Shown here: in pieces, positions 20,052 through 32,246 of the stretch
Numbering within the stretch: the stretch's first letter is position 1
How the letters are laid out: every line of letters begins with the position of its first letter
Source: Chlorokybus atmophyticus
Taxonomy: Eukaryota > Streptophyta > Chlorokybophyceae > Chlorokybales > Chlorokybaceae
Length of the DNA: 64,000 bases
Direction of reading: 5' to 3'
Assembly: GCA_009103225.1 (NCBI GenBank)
Contig: RHPI01002823.1
Span: forward strand, 508,989-572,988
Made by a program: the position numbers and the translations under genes
Notes under the pieces: generated by a model
What the model was told of the DNA's origin: nothing
What the model saw: only the letters and a program-made list of their open reading frames with translations
The model's database searches: none

Positions 20052-22830
20052 CTATATAAGGTTGCGGAGACCTTTGTGGTTGGGCTCCGACAGCTGCTCA
20101 AGCAGTTCCAGCTCCTTGTGGTTGGGCTTTGCCCTATTGCGCTTGTCCGGCGCTTGCGAGGACCTCTCGTCACCACCTCCTTCTTGCAAATCATGTTGCT
20201 ATCATCACTACTTGACTGCCATTCACTGTCATCATCGCTATCCTGACGTGGTGGTCATGTGTGATTGGATGAGACTGTCATCAGTGACAATTGCAAACAC
20301 GCCACTGCTAGCCAGCAAGATAACCATGCCTGTGCGCTGAAGTGGGACGTTACAAAAGCACTCCCTACTCACCTGACCATCACTTGTGGCATCACCGTCA
20401 CTAATGTCGGTGGAGCAATCGCTGTCAGGCTGTTGAACTAGGGCCTCACAGTCGCTGCATTGGTACTCCTCTTCTTCTGGTCTACTCGTAGGCCAACGCA
20501 CCCATGAGCTTGGTCGATACGCTGCGCAAAAGGTGGCCGGGCACGTTTTGCAATGGCAAAGAAGCACTACATGGCCACTAGTCACATCGCACATCTCCTA
20601 CGAACAGCTGCCACATCCAGTCAGTAGAACGCTCACCTCGACTGTGTAACCCAATAACACGCAATAACATGACATGCCTTCATGCACACCACTTGAACTT
20701 GCTTGCTGATATTGAGTGCAAACCTAGGTGACCGGCTCTACCAACAACCCGGCGCATTTCAAAGTGCAGCTGCGTTAGCAGCATCTCTCGCCTCTCAACA
20801 AGAATCCTCCATCTTTGCATACGAAGCAAGCACCCTCGTGACCTTTTCTTTGCATCTCTTTCCTGTCAAACCCACACACTAGCGCGGAATCACAGCAACA
20901 TAGGCTCACACAGCAGAATGCAGAGCAAGGTTGAGCATGCGTACGTGATGTTCTCCTTGTGCAGTGACGACTTAGAGCGATATCTTGGACACTGCTTTCG
21001 GTGTCGGACTGAAAAAGCACTGCAGCCGCGTGCGTCAATTCTGAACCACCTGATGTCATAGCTTCTTTCTCCATGTGACAGTGTCCACCATCATTCCTAA
21101 TCAGTGTCATGAGTTACTATGCCATGAAACGCAGCTGCAGAAATGCAATGTCCAATAACCAGATGCTCACCTGCGATCTGCAGAGTATTTAGTGCAGCAA
21201 TGTGGTGTTGACTCAGGTGCAATGGAGATACAACTGACTCTCTCTTCAAAGATGCTGCCTTGCCGGCCTTACTCCCCACCGCTGCACGCCGTTGTGTAGT
21301 GTTCACCGGCAGCGAAGTCATTGGCTGTTGTGGAAGTGGGTGTGCATACAAGGATCTTGTTGCACTTGTAGGTGATGCACGAGAAGGTGACTTTGCATCC
21401 AATGAGATTGGTGCGACATTCTCTTGGCTTAACAGAGCAGAGAATGACAAACTGCTCTACAATGTGTTGCTGTTGTGAACTCTTGCATGACATGATGTGA
21501 GCTACAAAGGCATGGGCAATCGAGCAGACAATACATGTGGTCGCTGTTGTGCTCGATCTGCTGGTGTGCTTCCGCAATGGACATATATAAACGTGTCCAG
21601 GTAGCACGTACAAGCTTTGTATGCACCTCTAGTGCATGCAATGCTTGTACAATGAACAAGGGACACGACAAGCATGCATGCATTCACCTCGTTGAATTCT
21701 TGCCGTGCTTGATCTGCCCCTAGCATTTCGGTGATGTTGTCGCTCTCCGGACCCGACACAAGCCCCTGACAAGTTGTCGTCGACAATGCTTGGTTACCGA
21801 TAATGCAATCATAACGTGTGTGATCGTCTCTGCCCATGCACTGTTGGCAGTGACTTCGCACTTGTTGCTACTTGACAGGCTTGGCACCTTATGGAACTTG
21901 GTTGGGGATGCTGCTTGCTTGCTCGACTCCGCTATGCCAAGCTCTACTGAATGTGCAGCTGCTTGCACCTTGGTTCGCAACGGCAGCTGGTGTCATGTGC
22001 AATTAGCTATGTGAATGCTGGAACTCATCACTCAGCCGGAGTCAAGACAATTATGCTACACTTAGCCTTCATAACACAAAATCGCAGCTGTGCATGAGAC
22101 GATTGATGCCTATGGACATGCCGCTAACCTGAACACACATCAACGCAATAATGCCATGCCAGTCACTGCGAACTTGTACAACTGGGTCTTGTACTGGGCT
22201 GCACTGACCTCTGCTGCAAGGCCATCAATCTTGTGGAGACGCTCAGCATCGTTACAGTCCAGAAGTGTGATTTTTCTCCAGGCACAGCCGAGCGCAACAG
22301 CGTGCTCTGCAGCTTGTTGTGCGGTGCTTTTGCTGTGAAACATGCGCAACCAATCAGCACATGTCACTGGGCTCCATTGTACGCTAACAGAAGTGTGGCA
22401 TGCTGACATTTACCTTTGTTGGAGCTGCTTGGTGGGCCATTCCACATCACCTATCCGACGTAGAGCCATCGACATGCGATCCTACAAGGCACTTGGTGAG
22501 CTGTGGGCACAGGTGATCTAGCTGCAGCCTTCACGCTGTCACAAGGTCAGTGCACCAAAGTTGGAACTATACCACACCTGCTGGTCTGTCTTCAGAGCAT
22601 GCATGCTTCGTTTGCAGAGACGTGTGAGCTTCTTGATTCTCTTCAAGCTGCATGCGGTGTTCAGCAGTTGCCAAAGTATAAGGTGGAGAAACCAACACCG
22701 AGCTTACCTGACGGCCACACTTTGGAATGGCAGTAATCAGTTGCAACAGTATGTCCTGCTGACGCCATGGTAGGCACCCTGCTTGCTCTCGCAGCTCAGC
22801 AAAAAGGAGGTTCAGCGCATGCACGTCACT
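20052..22830 (-). CDS. Unresolved multi-exon gene(s) with Cys-rich PHD-like segments
   Basis: Exon structure is only partly visible. A likely last exon ends at TAG 20052-20054 with a Lys/Glu-rich C-terminus (KPNHKELELLEQLSEPNHKG). Exon 20390-20590 encodes LLCHCKTCPATFCAAY followed by YQCSDCEAL and an acidic Ser/Asp tail ending at a GTGAGT donor near 20372. A further exon near 20800-20880 encodes GACFVCKDGGFLL. Cys pairs of this kind (CxxC, then CxCxxC, then CxxC) resemble PHD zinc fingers that read histone tails. Upstream coding-like exons lie at 21171-21450, 21690-21860, 22140-22409 (with a coiled-coil-like ERLHKIDGLAAEV) and 22735-22824 (ELREQAGCLPWRQQDIL). Whether these are one gene is uncertain, and the start is not identified. 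Confidence 0.35.
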
Positions 22831-23734
22831 CCGCAGGTCGGCCTACAACGAGCGGATGCCATTACTGAAGCCATCACGCTTGCAATTATTATCATGACCA
22901 ACTGACCAGATTTGCTGTATACTGCTTTGTCCGCGACTCAAGCTCCAATTGGTCAAAACTGCCTCATGGCTACAGTTCTCTTCTCGGACTCCGATGTTAA
23001 AGTTGTAAGCTGCACAACACGCCCCTCAAGTATGTGACAACCAAGCAAGCAACATGTAGTTAACGCACACCGCATTGCTGACCTCTGCGTCAAGCGCGTT
23101 CAACCTCGTATTGGCATTGACAAGAGCCGACTCCTTGACGCTACACTCTGTCTGATGAATGCTCTGCAATGGCTGCACATGCAATGCAGCTTCCGCAGCA
23201 CTTGCTTTGAGCTCGTGTACCTATACAAATATGCATACATGGCAATGATTAGTTCTGAACCAGTGTGTCCGGGAGTGTGTTCGTCACAGCTTGCAAGTTG
23301 TGACGAACACACCTTGACACACTACTATTGCAACAGGTGACAGGAGCTCACAGCCAGTACTGTTAGATTCCTCACGGCCAGCAATATTACAAAGCACAAT
23401 GCAAGGCGTCTCTCACATCCATCGTTCTGGCATTTTGAACTACTGCAAGAGTGACCTGTTCTCCACAAGGATGTAGAGCATGGTGCTGTCCCCAGCGCAA
23501 AAGAGAGTCATTGAGTGCTGACCTTGCATCAGGCCTGCGCATAATCATGGGTCATGTCGGCATACTTGCCTTGTGTATCTTGCAGTGTTCTTCACACTGG
23601 GTAAAGCCACTAGCATGTCTCTCTTTCTATCATGGTGTGTGTTACTCACCGACATGCGAGAGGCTGATCGCCAGTTACCAGCATCTGCGTATCTATTCGT
23701 CTTGGACTATCAGTGACAAGCGTTATGTAGTCGA

Positions 23735-24260
23735 CTAATTGCTCAGCAGCGATTGATACGATCAACTCGCGCACCCATGCTCATGCCAATTGTGCTGGTC
23801 CGTGCATACGAAAGCCACATGTGCCCATCCGCGGTCTTTGTGGACACTGGACAGGCTACAGGAGTCTCGTTGTTGTTATCACTCGGCGTGCCCACACCGG
23901 CAGTCCATGCACAGTGCGGCACGTGCAATAAGAAGCAGTCTTCCACCCGACACCAAAACCACCAATTGGTAACCCATGTTGTCCACAGTGCTTGCCAGCT
24001 GCACTTGGAGATCCACACTAGCACATCCATCCATCATGCAGTGCATGAACAGCATCACAATACCTGAACCGTTGTGGGAATACGTGTACAGAGTGTGCGG
24101 TAGTATCTCCCAGCTTGCTGCTATACATCACGCTCAGTTCCAATCGAAAAGAAGAGGATTGCACGCTTGTAGGCTACTGATAAGGGAACGGAAGCCTATC
24201 TCACGTACAAAGAAACCTGTTACTTTGTTGTACTGATCGCAACTGAAACGTCTCGTCCCC
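23735..24260 (-). pseudogene. Degenerate copy of the 28.3-28.8 kb block
   Basis: The stretch is colinear with 28290-28810. Shared landmarks on the plus strand are CAACTCGCGCACCCATGCTC, GTTGTCCACAGTG, GCTGCTATACATBACGCTC and AGCACGCTTGTAGG (or its GCACGCTTGTAGG form). In the other copy the minus strand has longer open exons; here the equivalent frame is broken soon after the RFLPLISSLQACNPL-like segment. It therefore looks like a decayed duplicate. The parental protein is not recognised. Confidence 0.55.
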
Positions 24261-25254
24261 TCCTTGCAATGGTAGGCACTGAATGGCTCAACATGTATGT
24301 GTGCGTATGCACATGCGAGGCTGGCGCATGCGCACGCGCACGTGACGCACCGTGTATTGCACTCTTGCTTCATTGTTTTATGTAGTGGACTTGCATTGCA
24401 CTGCGCATGGGCGTGTGTCACACATGACCGCGCTCTAGCATTGTTGGAAATTGATGTATGTGGACTCATACACTGCACTTCACATGGCAGGCCTTACGTG
24501 TCATGCAAAAGAGAGGACAGCAAGGAAGAGTGGCAGCGTCTGCTCACATGCGAAAGTACAAGCACTTCATGCATCCTTTCAATACGCCATGTGCAGAAGC
24601 CACCATAGCCGAGTGTTGTTGCTGAACCATTTGAGACTACAACTCTGTCATTTGTTGCATGACATTGTGCCACTTACAGCTGCTCTGGAGCAAACAGATT
24701 CCCCCATGGGATTGTTCCATTAACTTAAAGGGAACGTCTCAAAAGGTGAAACCACCGGCATATTGACAACTATCAAGCTGCATCATGAACACTTGGTTTC
24801 TAAGTAAGTATTGCATGTGCTTGTGCTAAACATATGTAATGGATAAGTTGTGGTGCTGACATTATTATGCTTGCAGAGTTGTCAAAACCAGCAGCTTCGC
24901 CCGCGTCCACAGGCACAACTGATTGATGGTGTATGGGCGAAGTCTGCTTGCAATACAGCAGTAAGTTACCATCAGCACAGCCGCTGAGTAGCCATAGTGC
25001 AGTGGCAGTGCATGTATAGTGGTGCTGGTGCTTGTGTATCTTTGCAATGCGCAAGCGCGCGTGTATGCATATATGCACGCAAATGCGCATGTATGCATGT
25101 GTGTATCATGTATTATAGTGTACCATGGATGCAGCTCTTTGATGCTAATGATAGCATATGTGTATGATGCACGCCTGTATGTCACCTAACGGGTGCACAT
25201 CGCATAGCTGAAGCTCATAGTGCATTTGGGCATGGTCTACATGTGCACAGACAT
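24261..25254. other. Intergenic, no gene seen
   Basis: No domain is recognised on either strand. The stretch is rich in GCATGC and GTGCGCA words (24290-24350, 25040-25110). Confidence 0.4.
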
Positions 25255-25485
25255 AGCACATTCAAGAATGGGTCAATACTAGTGATATTTGTGAGGATGA
25301 CTGCATGCAAGCTGAGTGGGATCCCGCGATGCCAGCATTTGCAGTAGACCCTTTATCCCCACCAGAGGAGCACATTTATGTTATGCCACAAGTGCAACAC
25401 ATTGATGCGAGCGTACCTGCTGCACAGCAACAAGACGATATGCATTCCATACATGCGGAGTTGTCACAAGCATCAGATGTGTAAT
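25255..25485 (+). CDS. Possible terminal exon of an unidentified gene
   Basis: An open frame on the plus strand reads from a possible acceptor (TGCACAG, about 25250) to TAA/TAG near 25480. It includes WDPAMPAFAVDPLSPPEEH and a Gln/Asp-rich tail. Its amino-acid composition is protein-like and free of repeats. No family is recognised and no upstream exon is assigned, so it may be chance. Confidence 0.25.
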
Positions 25486-27150
25486 AGTCAAGGCAAAATT
25501 TCGTGATTTTCATGGCCATTTTAGGCCTTGTTTGTGAGGTATCATGTTTTTCATGACTTGTGGTGGATATCGGCTAGTTGCGAGTCTGCCGCAGATATCG
25601 ACCGGCCCAGGGCCAGTCTAGAGGACGCCAGAAAACGGAGGGCCAGTCGAGCAGGGCTCGACCAGATTCTGGAAGGGCCTGGCGCCAAGTAGTATAACTT
25701 GACCATATGAGCAGCACATGAGGAGATCTTTGGTGCGTCGGAAAGGTCTAGAAGTGTACTACAAGATTATGCAAGAATATCTTCGCTTCTAGTTCCGTCT
25801 AGCGCTAGAATCGTCTAGACAGTAGCATGTGCAAACTGGTAGGTATAAAAGTGACATTCTACAATTTGCAATACAACCTTTAGCTCCCTAGTTTCTGGTG
25901 TGCAAGCTTAGTGGTGGTTAGCAAAGGTTGCTAGCGTGTGTCCACTGGTGTGTGCTTGCTTGTGTGACGATCCAAGGCGCTACACAAGTCGGTGTGTAGC
26001 TTCGAGCGCGTGCGCGTGCGTACATGAGTGGCGGGGCGCGCGTGTCTGCTTGGCAGAGGGGGCAAGGTTCCGGTGTGAATTCCGTGTCTTGGTGAGAGGG
26101 TTGTTGATTGGACCAATCCACAGGCGACAAGGCACGAGCATCGTCTCAATTGCTAACCACGTCGCCGGTACATTCCAAATGTTCAATGCATTCACAATTA
26201 TTCATCGGATAAACCATACTTATAACGGTTAATGCATTGCATTGTAAAGCTTAGGTGTTCTTGCCAAAGTTGGACTATAGGTAGAATGACTGTTTGTAGC
26301 ACAAAGAATGTGAATCGTTCATCGTGTGCAAAGTAGTATAGTCAAGTGGGTCGTTGGTGTGGCGCGGTGCGAGGCGATTGCTTCTTGAAATATCAAGGCA
26401 TGGATATGGGCGCGGCATGGCACTGCGCGTGGCAGCATGTTGCTGTCAGTTCATGCCTGACACGGTGCGTCGTTGACCACAACCGGCTGTAGGTCACGTA
26501 CAACCGTGACACCGCCTAGACGAGGTACGACACAGCCTGCTGCTCGTGCCCATACCACAGGAGTTGGCCCGCACTCGGAAACGTGTCAGGTGATGTCATC
26601 ATTGTCGTAGGATGTGCATGCTCTTGGATCAACGCTATATTCATCCCAGGCACCCACACACAGGGGGAACGGGACATGGCGCGGTGCGCTGGAGACCTGT
26701 TCGTCCAGATCTAAAACGGGGTGAGGTGCTGCGCGCTGCCCGTTTGCAGCCTCTCAGCCTTACTATAAACAAGGATTGAAGCGCAGTTGGCGCACATCCA
26801 ACCAGTGCACGCTAAGCTTAGTGTTGGCTCCTCAAATAGCGCACTCCCAATCGCGCAACGCAGCTCCTTACAATCTTGGGTGAGCGCTGGCCTTTGCATT
26901 CGCTGTGGTATGCATGTGCGTGCGCAGCAGCCTGAGTCAGGCCTACTAGCTCTGCTGCACACTGCTGCTGCACACTGGTGCATGTGCTCCGCATTGCTTG
27001 CGCGTGCCCCCCCGCCCCCCTGTGGCTTGCGGCTGCTGCAGGCTGCACCACCCGATGCTGACTCTTTTGGTTCTGTTTGCTGTCCTGTGCCCAGAATTTG
27101 CAGATCCCTCAGCCCTCCTATATCTGCAACCACGGGTCAGACAGCCAACC
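25486..27150. other. Long gene-free stretch with promoter-like sequence
   Basis: No gene is seen. A TATA-like GGTATAAAAGT at about 25851, after a stretch with the repeated word GGCCAGTC (25600-25650), gives the 25480-26000 interval the look of a promoter or solo LTR. I could not find matching ends or a target duplication. The rest (26250-26700) is unremarkable; 26790-27050 is CTGC-rich. Confidence 0.35.
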
Positions 27151-27184
27151 ATGGCTCGCCCCAGCCGCAGCCGCAGCCCTGTCC

Positions 27185-27818
27185 ATGTGCATGCTGGTGG
27201 TGCTGCTGCTGGCCTCCTCCGCCAGCCTGAGCGTGGCGCAGGATGAGACTCGGTCGGCAGATGACGCGAGCTACTTGATCCGCATCATGAAGTCTGCAAG
27301 AAAGTCAGCCCTATCACCCTCATCAACGGCCCCCTCATCGACGTCAACCAGGGCCCGTACCCGCAGGTCCTCTCAGACTTGGCCTCTTCTACGTATGGCT
27401 TCGGCCATATCGCTGCGGTGAGTGAGTGCATTACATTGCATGCGTGCGTGCGTGCATGCGTGCAGCAACAACTAAAACTCTCACTCCACAGGATCTGGCC
27501 GTCGTAAGACCTTTCGAGCGTGATTTGCACGTCGAACGATACGATGCTCAAGCCAACGTGTTCGAAGCTTTTCAGGCGTACGATCGAATTGTTGGTGGGC
27601 TGTTTGATCTTCTCACCAGGAGAGCTGGCCTCTTTGAACTCGCCCCTCTCATCGACAAGCCCGACACCAATGCCCTCAACACCGCGAAGCTTAAGATTGA
27701 CACTCTCCACGCGGCTCTCCGCCCAAACATCCCCGACTTTGCCAACGCGCTCGACGCCCAACTGGCACTGCTTCAGAACCAGTACAACAAAGCCAACAGC
27801 GGTCTCTTAGGCGTCTAA
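27185..27818 (+). CDS. Small secreted protein, apparent frameshift in exon 1
   Basis: The region from the ATG at 27185 encodes a typical signal peptide (MCMLVVLLLASSASLSVAQ). A second frame, offset by one base, then reads VCKKVSPITLINGPLIDV to the GTGAGT donor after 27417. Exon 2 (27492-27818) continues in phase with DLAVVRPFERDLHVERYDA and ends LLGV-TAA, 108 residues with helical character. The two frames of exon 1 cannot be joined by an obvious intron, so a one-base indel between about 27245 and 27295, real or from assembly, is likely. No family is recognised; the product is probably extracellular or in the endomembrane lumen. Confidence 0.5.
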
Positions 27819-28764
27819 GTGACCTTTTGGCTTGGCTGATGCTGCTGGTTCACTTCACTGCCACGTTACACGCTAGTGAGATTTGATAATGGTACACCAA
27901 CGTGGAGTTTATATAGATGAGTGTACTCTCGCTTGCAGTATGCGAATGGTATTGACTGACTACTTTTGTAGCACGTGTGTGTGCTAAGATGAGTGTGCGT
28001 GAACATGGATGTTGATGTGCCCATGGTGGTATATGTAATATGCAGCATGCAAGGACAAACTTACCACTGTACACTCCCTGTACTTCAAGCCATGTCGGTG
28101 CTGCAAGCGTGTTAATCTCCCGGCATGATTGCTGCAACATCAGTTGAGTTGCCGATAGCATAATACTCATTCCAAACAAGCATGTCCGGGTGTGGTGTTC
28201 TTGGCACTGGGTAAGGCCATCACCACAGCACCAGCATTTGCATACCCAGTCGCCTTGCATTGTCAGTGAGCTGGTGCTGTCATTTGACTACTTGCCCAGC
28301 AGCCATTGAGTCAATCAACTCGCGCACCCATGCTCGTGCCTCTTGTGCTGGTCCATGCATTCGCAAGCCACAAAATGCCCGTGCTGCCACTTCAAAGGCT
28401 AAGTGTCTCGTTGTTGTCATTGAATAGCATGCCCACACCAGCTCGAGCAGTGTGACAGGTGTTGACATGAAGCCGTACTTCACGTTAATCTGACCACCAT
28501 CCAGTATCCCTGTTGTCCACAGTGATCTGCAGCTAGCTAGAGACAAACTGTCCACAACATTCTCAAGCAATCAGTTGAATCGCCATCATGGATATACATG
28601 AACATAGTGCAGTGCAATAGTACCTCCCATTCTGCTGCTATACATGACGCTCGAATCCAATCAAGAAGAGGAGAATAGCACGCTTGTAGGTTTGCTGCTA
28701 AGGGAAGAAAACGGAAGCCTATCACCTAAGCTTACGTAGTACAACAGCTTGCTATCTGTATCAC
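27819..28764 (-). other. Minus-strand coding-like block (parental copy of the duplication)
   Basis: Two open stretches on the minus strand (28537-28725 and 28280-28570) read like exons: LPLAANLQACYSPLLDWIRA, and FEVAARAFCGLRMHGPAQEA followed by ARAWVRELIDSMAAGQ. No splice model or family could be fixed. The block is duplicated, in decayed form, at 23735-24260. It lies between the convergent ends of the secreted-protein gene and the Ig-like gene. Confidence 0.35.
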
Positions 28765-31700
28765 TCAGTTGTACTGGTCGCACGAGAACCGCACGGTCCC
28801 CTCCCTTGCATTTGTGGCGAGCAGGACGTCATTCTGCAGCGCGTTGTTCACAGTCCAGCTCCCCTTGAGCATGCCGTACCGACCGACGGACGTCTGCATG
28901 TAGGTTGGCAGCGCCGCGTCGGAGTCGATCTCAAGGACGCAGTGGGGACAGACACCGTTTTCAAGCGTGGTGGACTCCTGTTTAGAGTGGAAGGTATGGA
29001 TAGGTTTGGAACGATCGGAGATGGTGAATGGTGAATGAATCGGTGAATGATGAATGAATCAGTGAATGTTTCCCTGAACAATAGCAGTGTAAGTGAATGA
29101 GTGAGTGCAATATTCTGGGACTTGCTGTGTGAACAAGGCATGCATCATTAGCAAGCGTTATCTGATCGACTAGTGAATGCATGCCTGATAAGTAGAGTGA
29201 ATCAGTTAAGTGAGTAAATCTGTTATGTTGGCACTCACTGTGAACAGGGCGGAGGGACCCTGTTGATCCACATAAAAGGTGATCATTTCGGTTGTGGATT
29301 GACCCGCCCTGTCCGTCGCCTTGATCTGAAACATGTCACGGTTGCATTGTTATGTCTGTATGAACAAGCAGCATGGAGACCGTTGTCAAGAAGTTCTTGC
29401 GCACTCACCTCGAAAACGTGCGTCCTGTTGGAGGCCACTTTGACCACTACTGGGCTCTTGCATGTGGTCCTGTTGTGGGAGAGATGTGTTGTTGGAGGGA
29501 TCGGGTTGTGTGACTCTACGTGGTACTCATGATGGTGTTATCAGTGCAACTCACCAGCCCTTCTCGTGGTGCTCATCATGCAGCTTCGCGCCGTCAAGCT
29601 TGCACTTGGTGCTGCAGCCGTTGGCATCCGCACACTCCCACTCAAAGGTCGCCTGCACACGATAAGTACCTCAAAAACACTAAACAGTGCACACCATAGC
29701 CACGGAATTCAAACACGCATGCAGGTACACGCCGCCGTGTGCACGCACACACACACGCACGCATGCGCGCAGACATAGGCACACGTGCACGCGTGCGCAC
29801 ACGCACGTGTACTCATGTACGTGCGCACAACGCACGCACGCGTACCTTTGTGGTGGCAGAGCGCGCTGCTGGCTGCGAGTCCACATTAATAACCGGGGCC
29901 GTCACATCTGTACATATAATGCAAGCAACCTAGTTGTCAACCACACATCAACGACTCGCAAGGGTGACACGTATCTGGTTGTTGTGCCCTCCCTCCCTCA
30001 CCCTTGATGGCGACGACGGCGACCTCGTTGGTTGTGTACGTGGGGAGGGTGTTGAGCGGCGCGTACGTCGCGCGCATCTTGAACTCGACCCAGCCCTCGG
30101 GGAGGGCGCCCGGGTGGAAGGTGTTGGTGTACGTGCAGTTCTGTGTACAAAAGAGCAGGTCAATACGTCATCAAATATCATCCGATATAAGATAATATCA
30201 TATTGATTGAGAGTATCTATCATATGACGTATGACACTTCTCACCTTGTAGTGTAGGTAGTATGTCATATACGCACACAGATAGGCATGCACTTACACAC
30301 ATACATGTGTATGAGTTGTTAAGTCAAGTGTTGCAGTGCTCACCGTTCCCACTCCCCCCGTGCATGTGCCGCATGGCCCCCATATGTCCGTGATGTTGGC
30401 CCAGCACATGAACGTCACCGTCGCCCAGCTGTCCTGAAGCCTGTCCACTGCTCGACGACAACGCACGCACGCAAAGGTGTCAAATCACCTCACCGTGCGT
30501 CCTTGCAAATGGGCGTGCTCTGGTACTGTAGTACTGCACTGCACTGCACTGCACTGCACAGTGTGGGTGTGTGTGTGGCACACACGCACACGTGCACGTG
30601 CATGCGTGCGCGTGCGTATGTTGCACTAGCAGGTCTGTGTGTACATGTGAGGTGTGCATTTGTGTACTGTGACGGTAGTACATCCTCCTCATCCACCACT
30701 CAACCCTTATCCTCCTCACCCGCCAGCGTGACGGGGAAGCTCGCCACGCCGATGTATCGCGGGAACCCGTCTCCTTCCAGCGACACCCGCACCGGCCGCG
30801 TGTCGACCTTGAAGGAGTACGCGAGGGTGTTGAGGACGGCGTCGCCCGCGTCGTACGAGGTGAACTCCACCGCGTACTCGCCGTCCTCGAGGTCGGCGAG
30901 GACAACGGTCTGATCAGTGGAATAAGTGCCCGTGTTGTGACGCCTGCGTGGTAAAGAGTGTTAGTTGGCTTAAACAAACAGAACATTGCTACTATAGCGG
31001 CCATCAGCCAGTTATGACCTACTTGTATACACACTAGTAGCAACGGCACTAGCAGTATACGAGCTCAAGTGCCAACAGTAGTACTACTACTGGTCTCAGT
31101 GCCAGTACTAATACCAATACTCCCACCCTACTGCTTCCTTGCTGCTACTTGGCTTCATAATCACCAAGTTAAGTGGTGTAATGCTATGCCTATTTTTGTA
31201 TAGGCATAGCATTACCGTAACAGTATCACTGCTCCCCCACTACTACTGGTACCGATTCTAGTAGCACCAATCTTGGCAAAAAGTGCTAGTACTGGTAATG
31301 ATACCGGCACCACCACCAAATCCAGTCACGTGATGAGGTCTCCGTGACAACTACCAGTACTAGTGGCAACACTAGCAGCTGATAGTATTGGTTTGCTGTT
31401 GGTGGCACATTGCGCGCCACCAACAGCCCAGCAATGTGCCACCAACAGCCCACTGGTGCCTCAATTGGAGCTGCTAATGCTGCTGACTCTGGTTGCAATG
31501 ACTCACTACTTATAGTGCTAGAATCAACAATACTGGATGCTACTGGCTTTCTTACACAGGGGTGGCGCCGTTGATGGTGTAGGTGAGGTAGTATGCGGCA
31601 GTCGGGGCGTTCCTCAATGTCAACGCGATGGTCTGCAAACGAGGTGTCACAACCGCGTATGTGCGCGCAAGTGCACGTGCGTGAGGTGTTCTGGTGAACC

Positions 31701-32234
31701 ACAAGTGTGTGAGTGAAAACCATGTGATGAGTCTCAACTCACGTTTGTGAGGAAGAGGGCTTGATTGGGTGATGGCTGCAGGCCGGACGGCACGGAGTTG
31801 CCCACCTGTGTCAGCACTGCGACAGATACACAACAAGACGCAGAATATTCAACTCAGTGTGTTGATCAGGGGGGTTATCCTGTGTTGTTCTCTACAGGCC
31901 TATTGGACACATAACACGCTCGGTCCCCAATCAGAGAGCTAAAGCTGGTCGCTTGCAAGCAAGAGCTCATTGTCTGAATGTGTGAAACAAAGAGTGACTA
32001 GCGAAACCTATAATTATTATTTTCGCGTAGGTAGTCAACTGCGCTTCATACGACTAAGCCCTGCCATGCTATGTTGTGGCTATTGGTTTTCTATTATCAG
32101 ACTCCCCATTCAGCTGAACAATCATGTGGCAAACACTTCAGACCAGGGACAGCGGCGGCGCCTGGGAGCAGGACGAGAACGAGAGCGACGGCGACAAGAC
32201 AGATTGCGCGTCCAGCTCTCCACACCCTTCCCAT
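28765..32234 (-). CDS. Secreted protein with Ig-like repeat modules
   Basis: Eleven exons are proposed on the minus strand: 32234-32144, 31816-31743, 31632-31556, 30943-30720, 30447-30344, 30140-30002, 29907-29846, 29652-29555, 29469-29409, 29325-29239 and 28977-28765. All phases agree, giving 409 residues. The N-terminus is a signal peptide (ICLVAVALVLVLLPGAAAV); an in-frame ATG 12 bases upstream (32246) is an alternative start. The body has repeated beta-sandwich hallmarks: AYSFKVDTRPVRVSLEGDG, APVINVDSQP, a Cys-rich WECADANGCSTKC segment, and FEIKATDRAGQSTTEMITF-VDQQGPS, all typical of bacterial-type Ig-like and adhesion modules. The protein is probably an extracellular or wall-associated structural or adhesion protein; partners are unknown. 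Introns carry CA/CG and CTGCA microsatellites. Confidence 0.75.
30530..30560. repeat. CTGCA pentanucleotide microsatellite
   Basis: Five or more uninterrupted CTGCA units lie inside an intron of the Ig-like gene, followed by a GTGTGTG/CACACGCA tract to about 30620. Confidence 0.85.
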
Positions 32235-32246
32235 GCCGCCGCCCAT

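Noticed and set aside
25480-26000. A solo LTR with TATA box (TATAAAAG near 25851)
   Set aside because: Matching TG...CA ends and a target duplication could not be found, and no related internal sequence is present; kept only as a promoter-like stretch.
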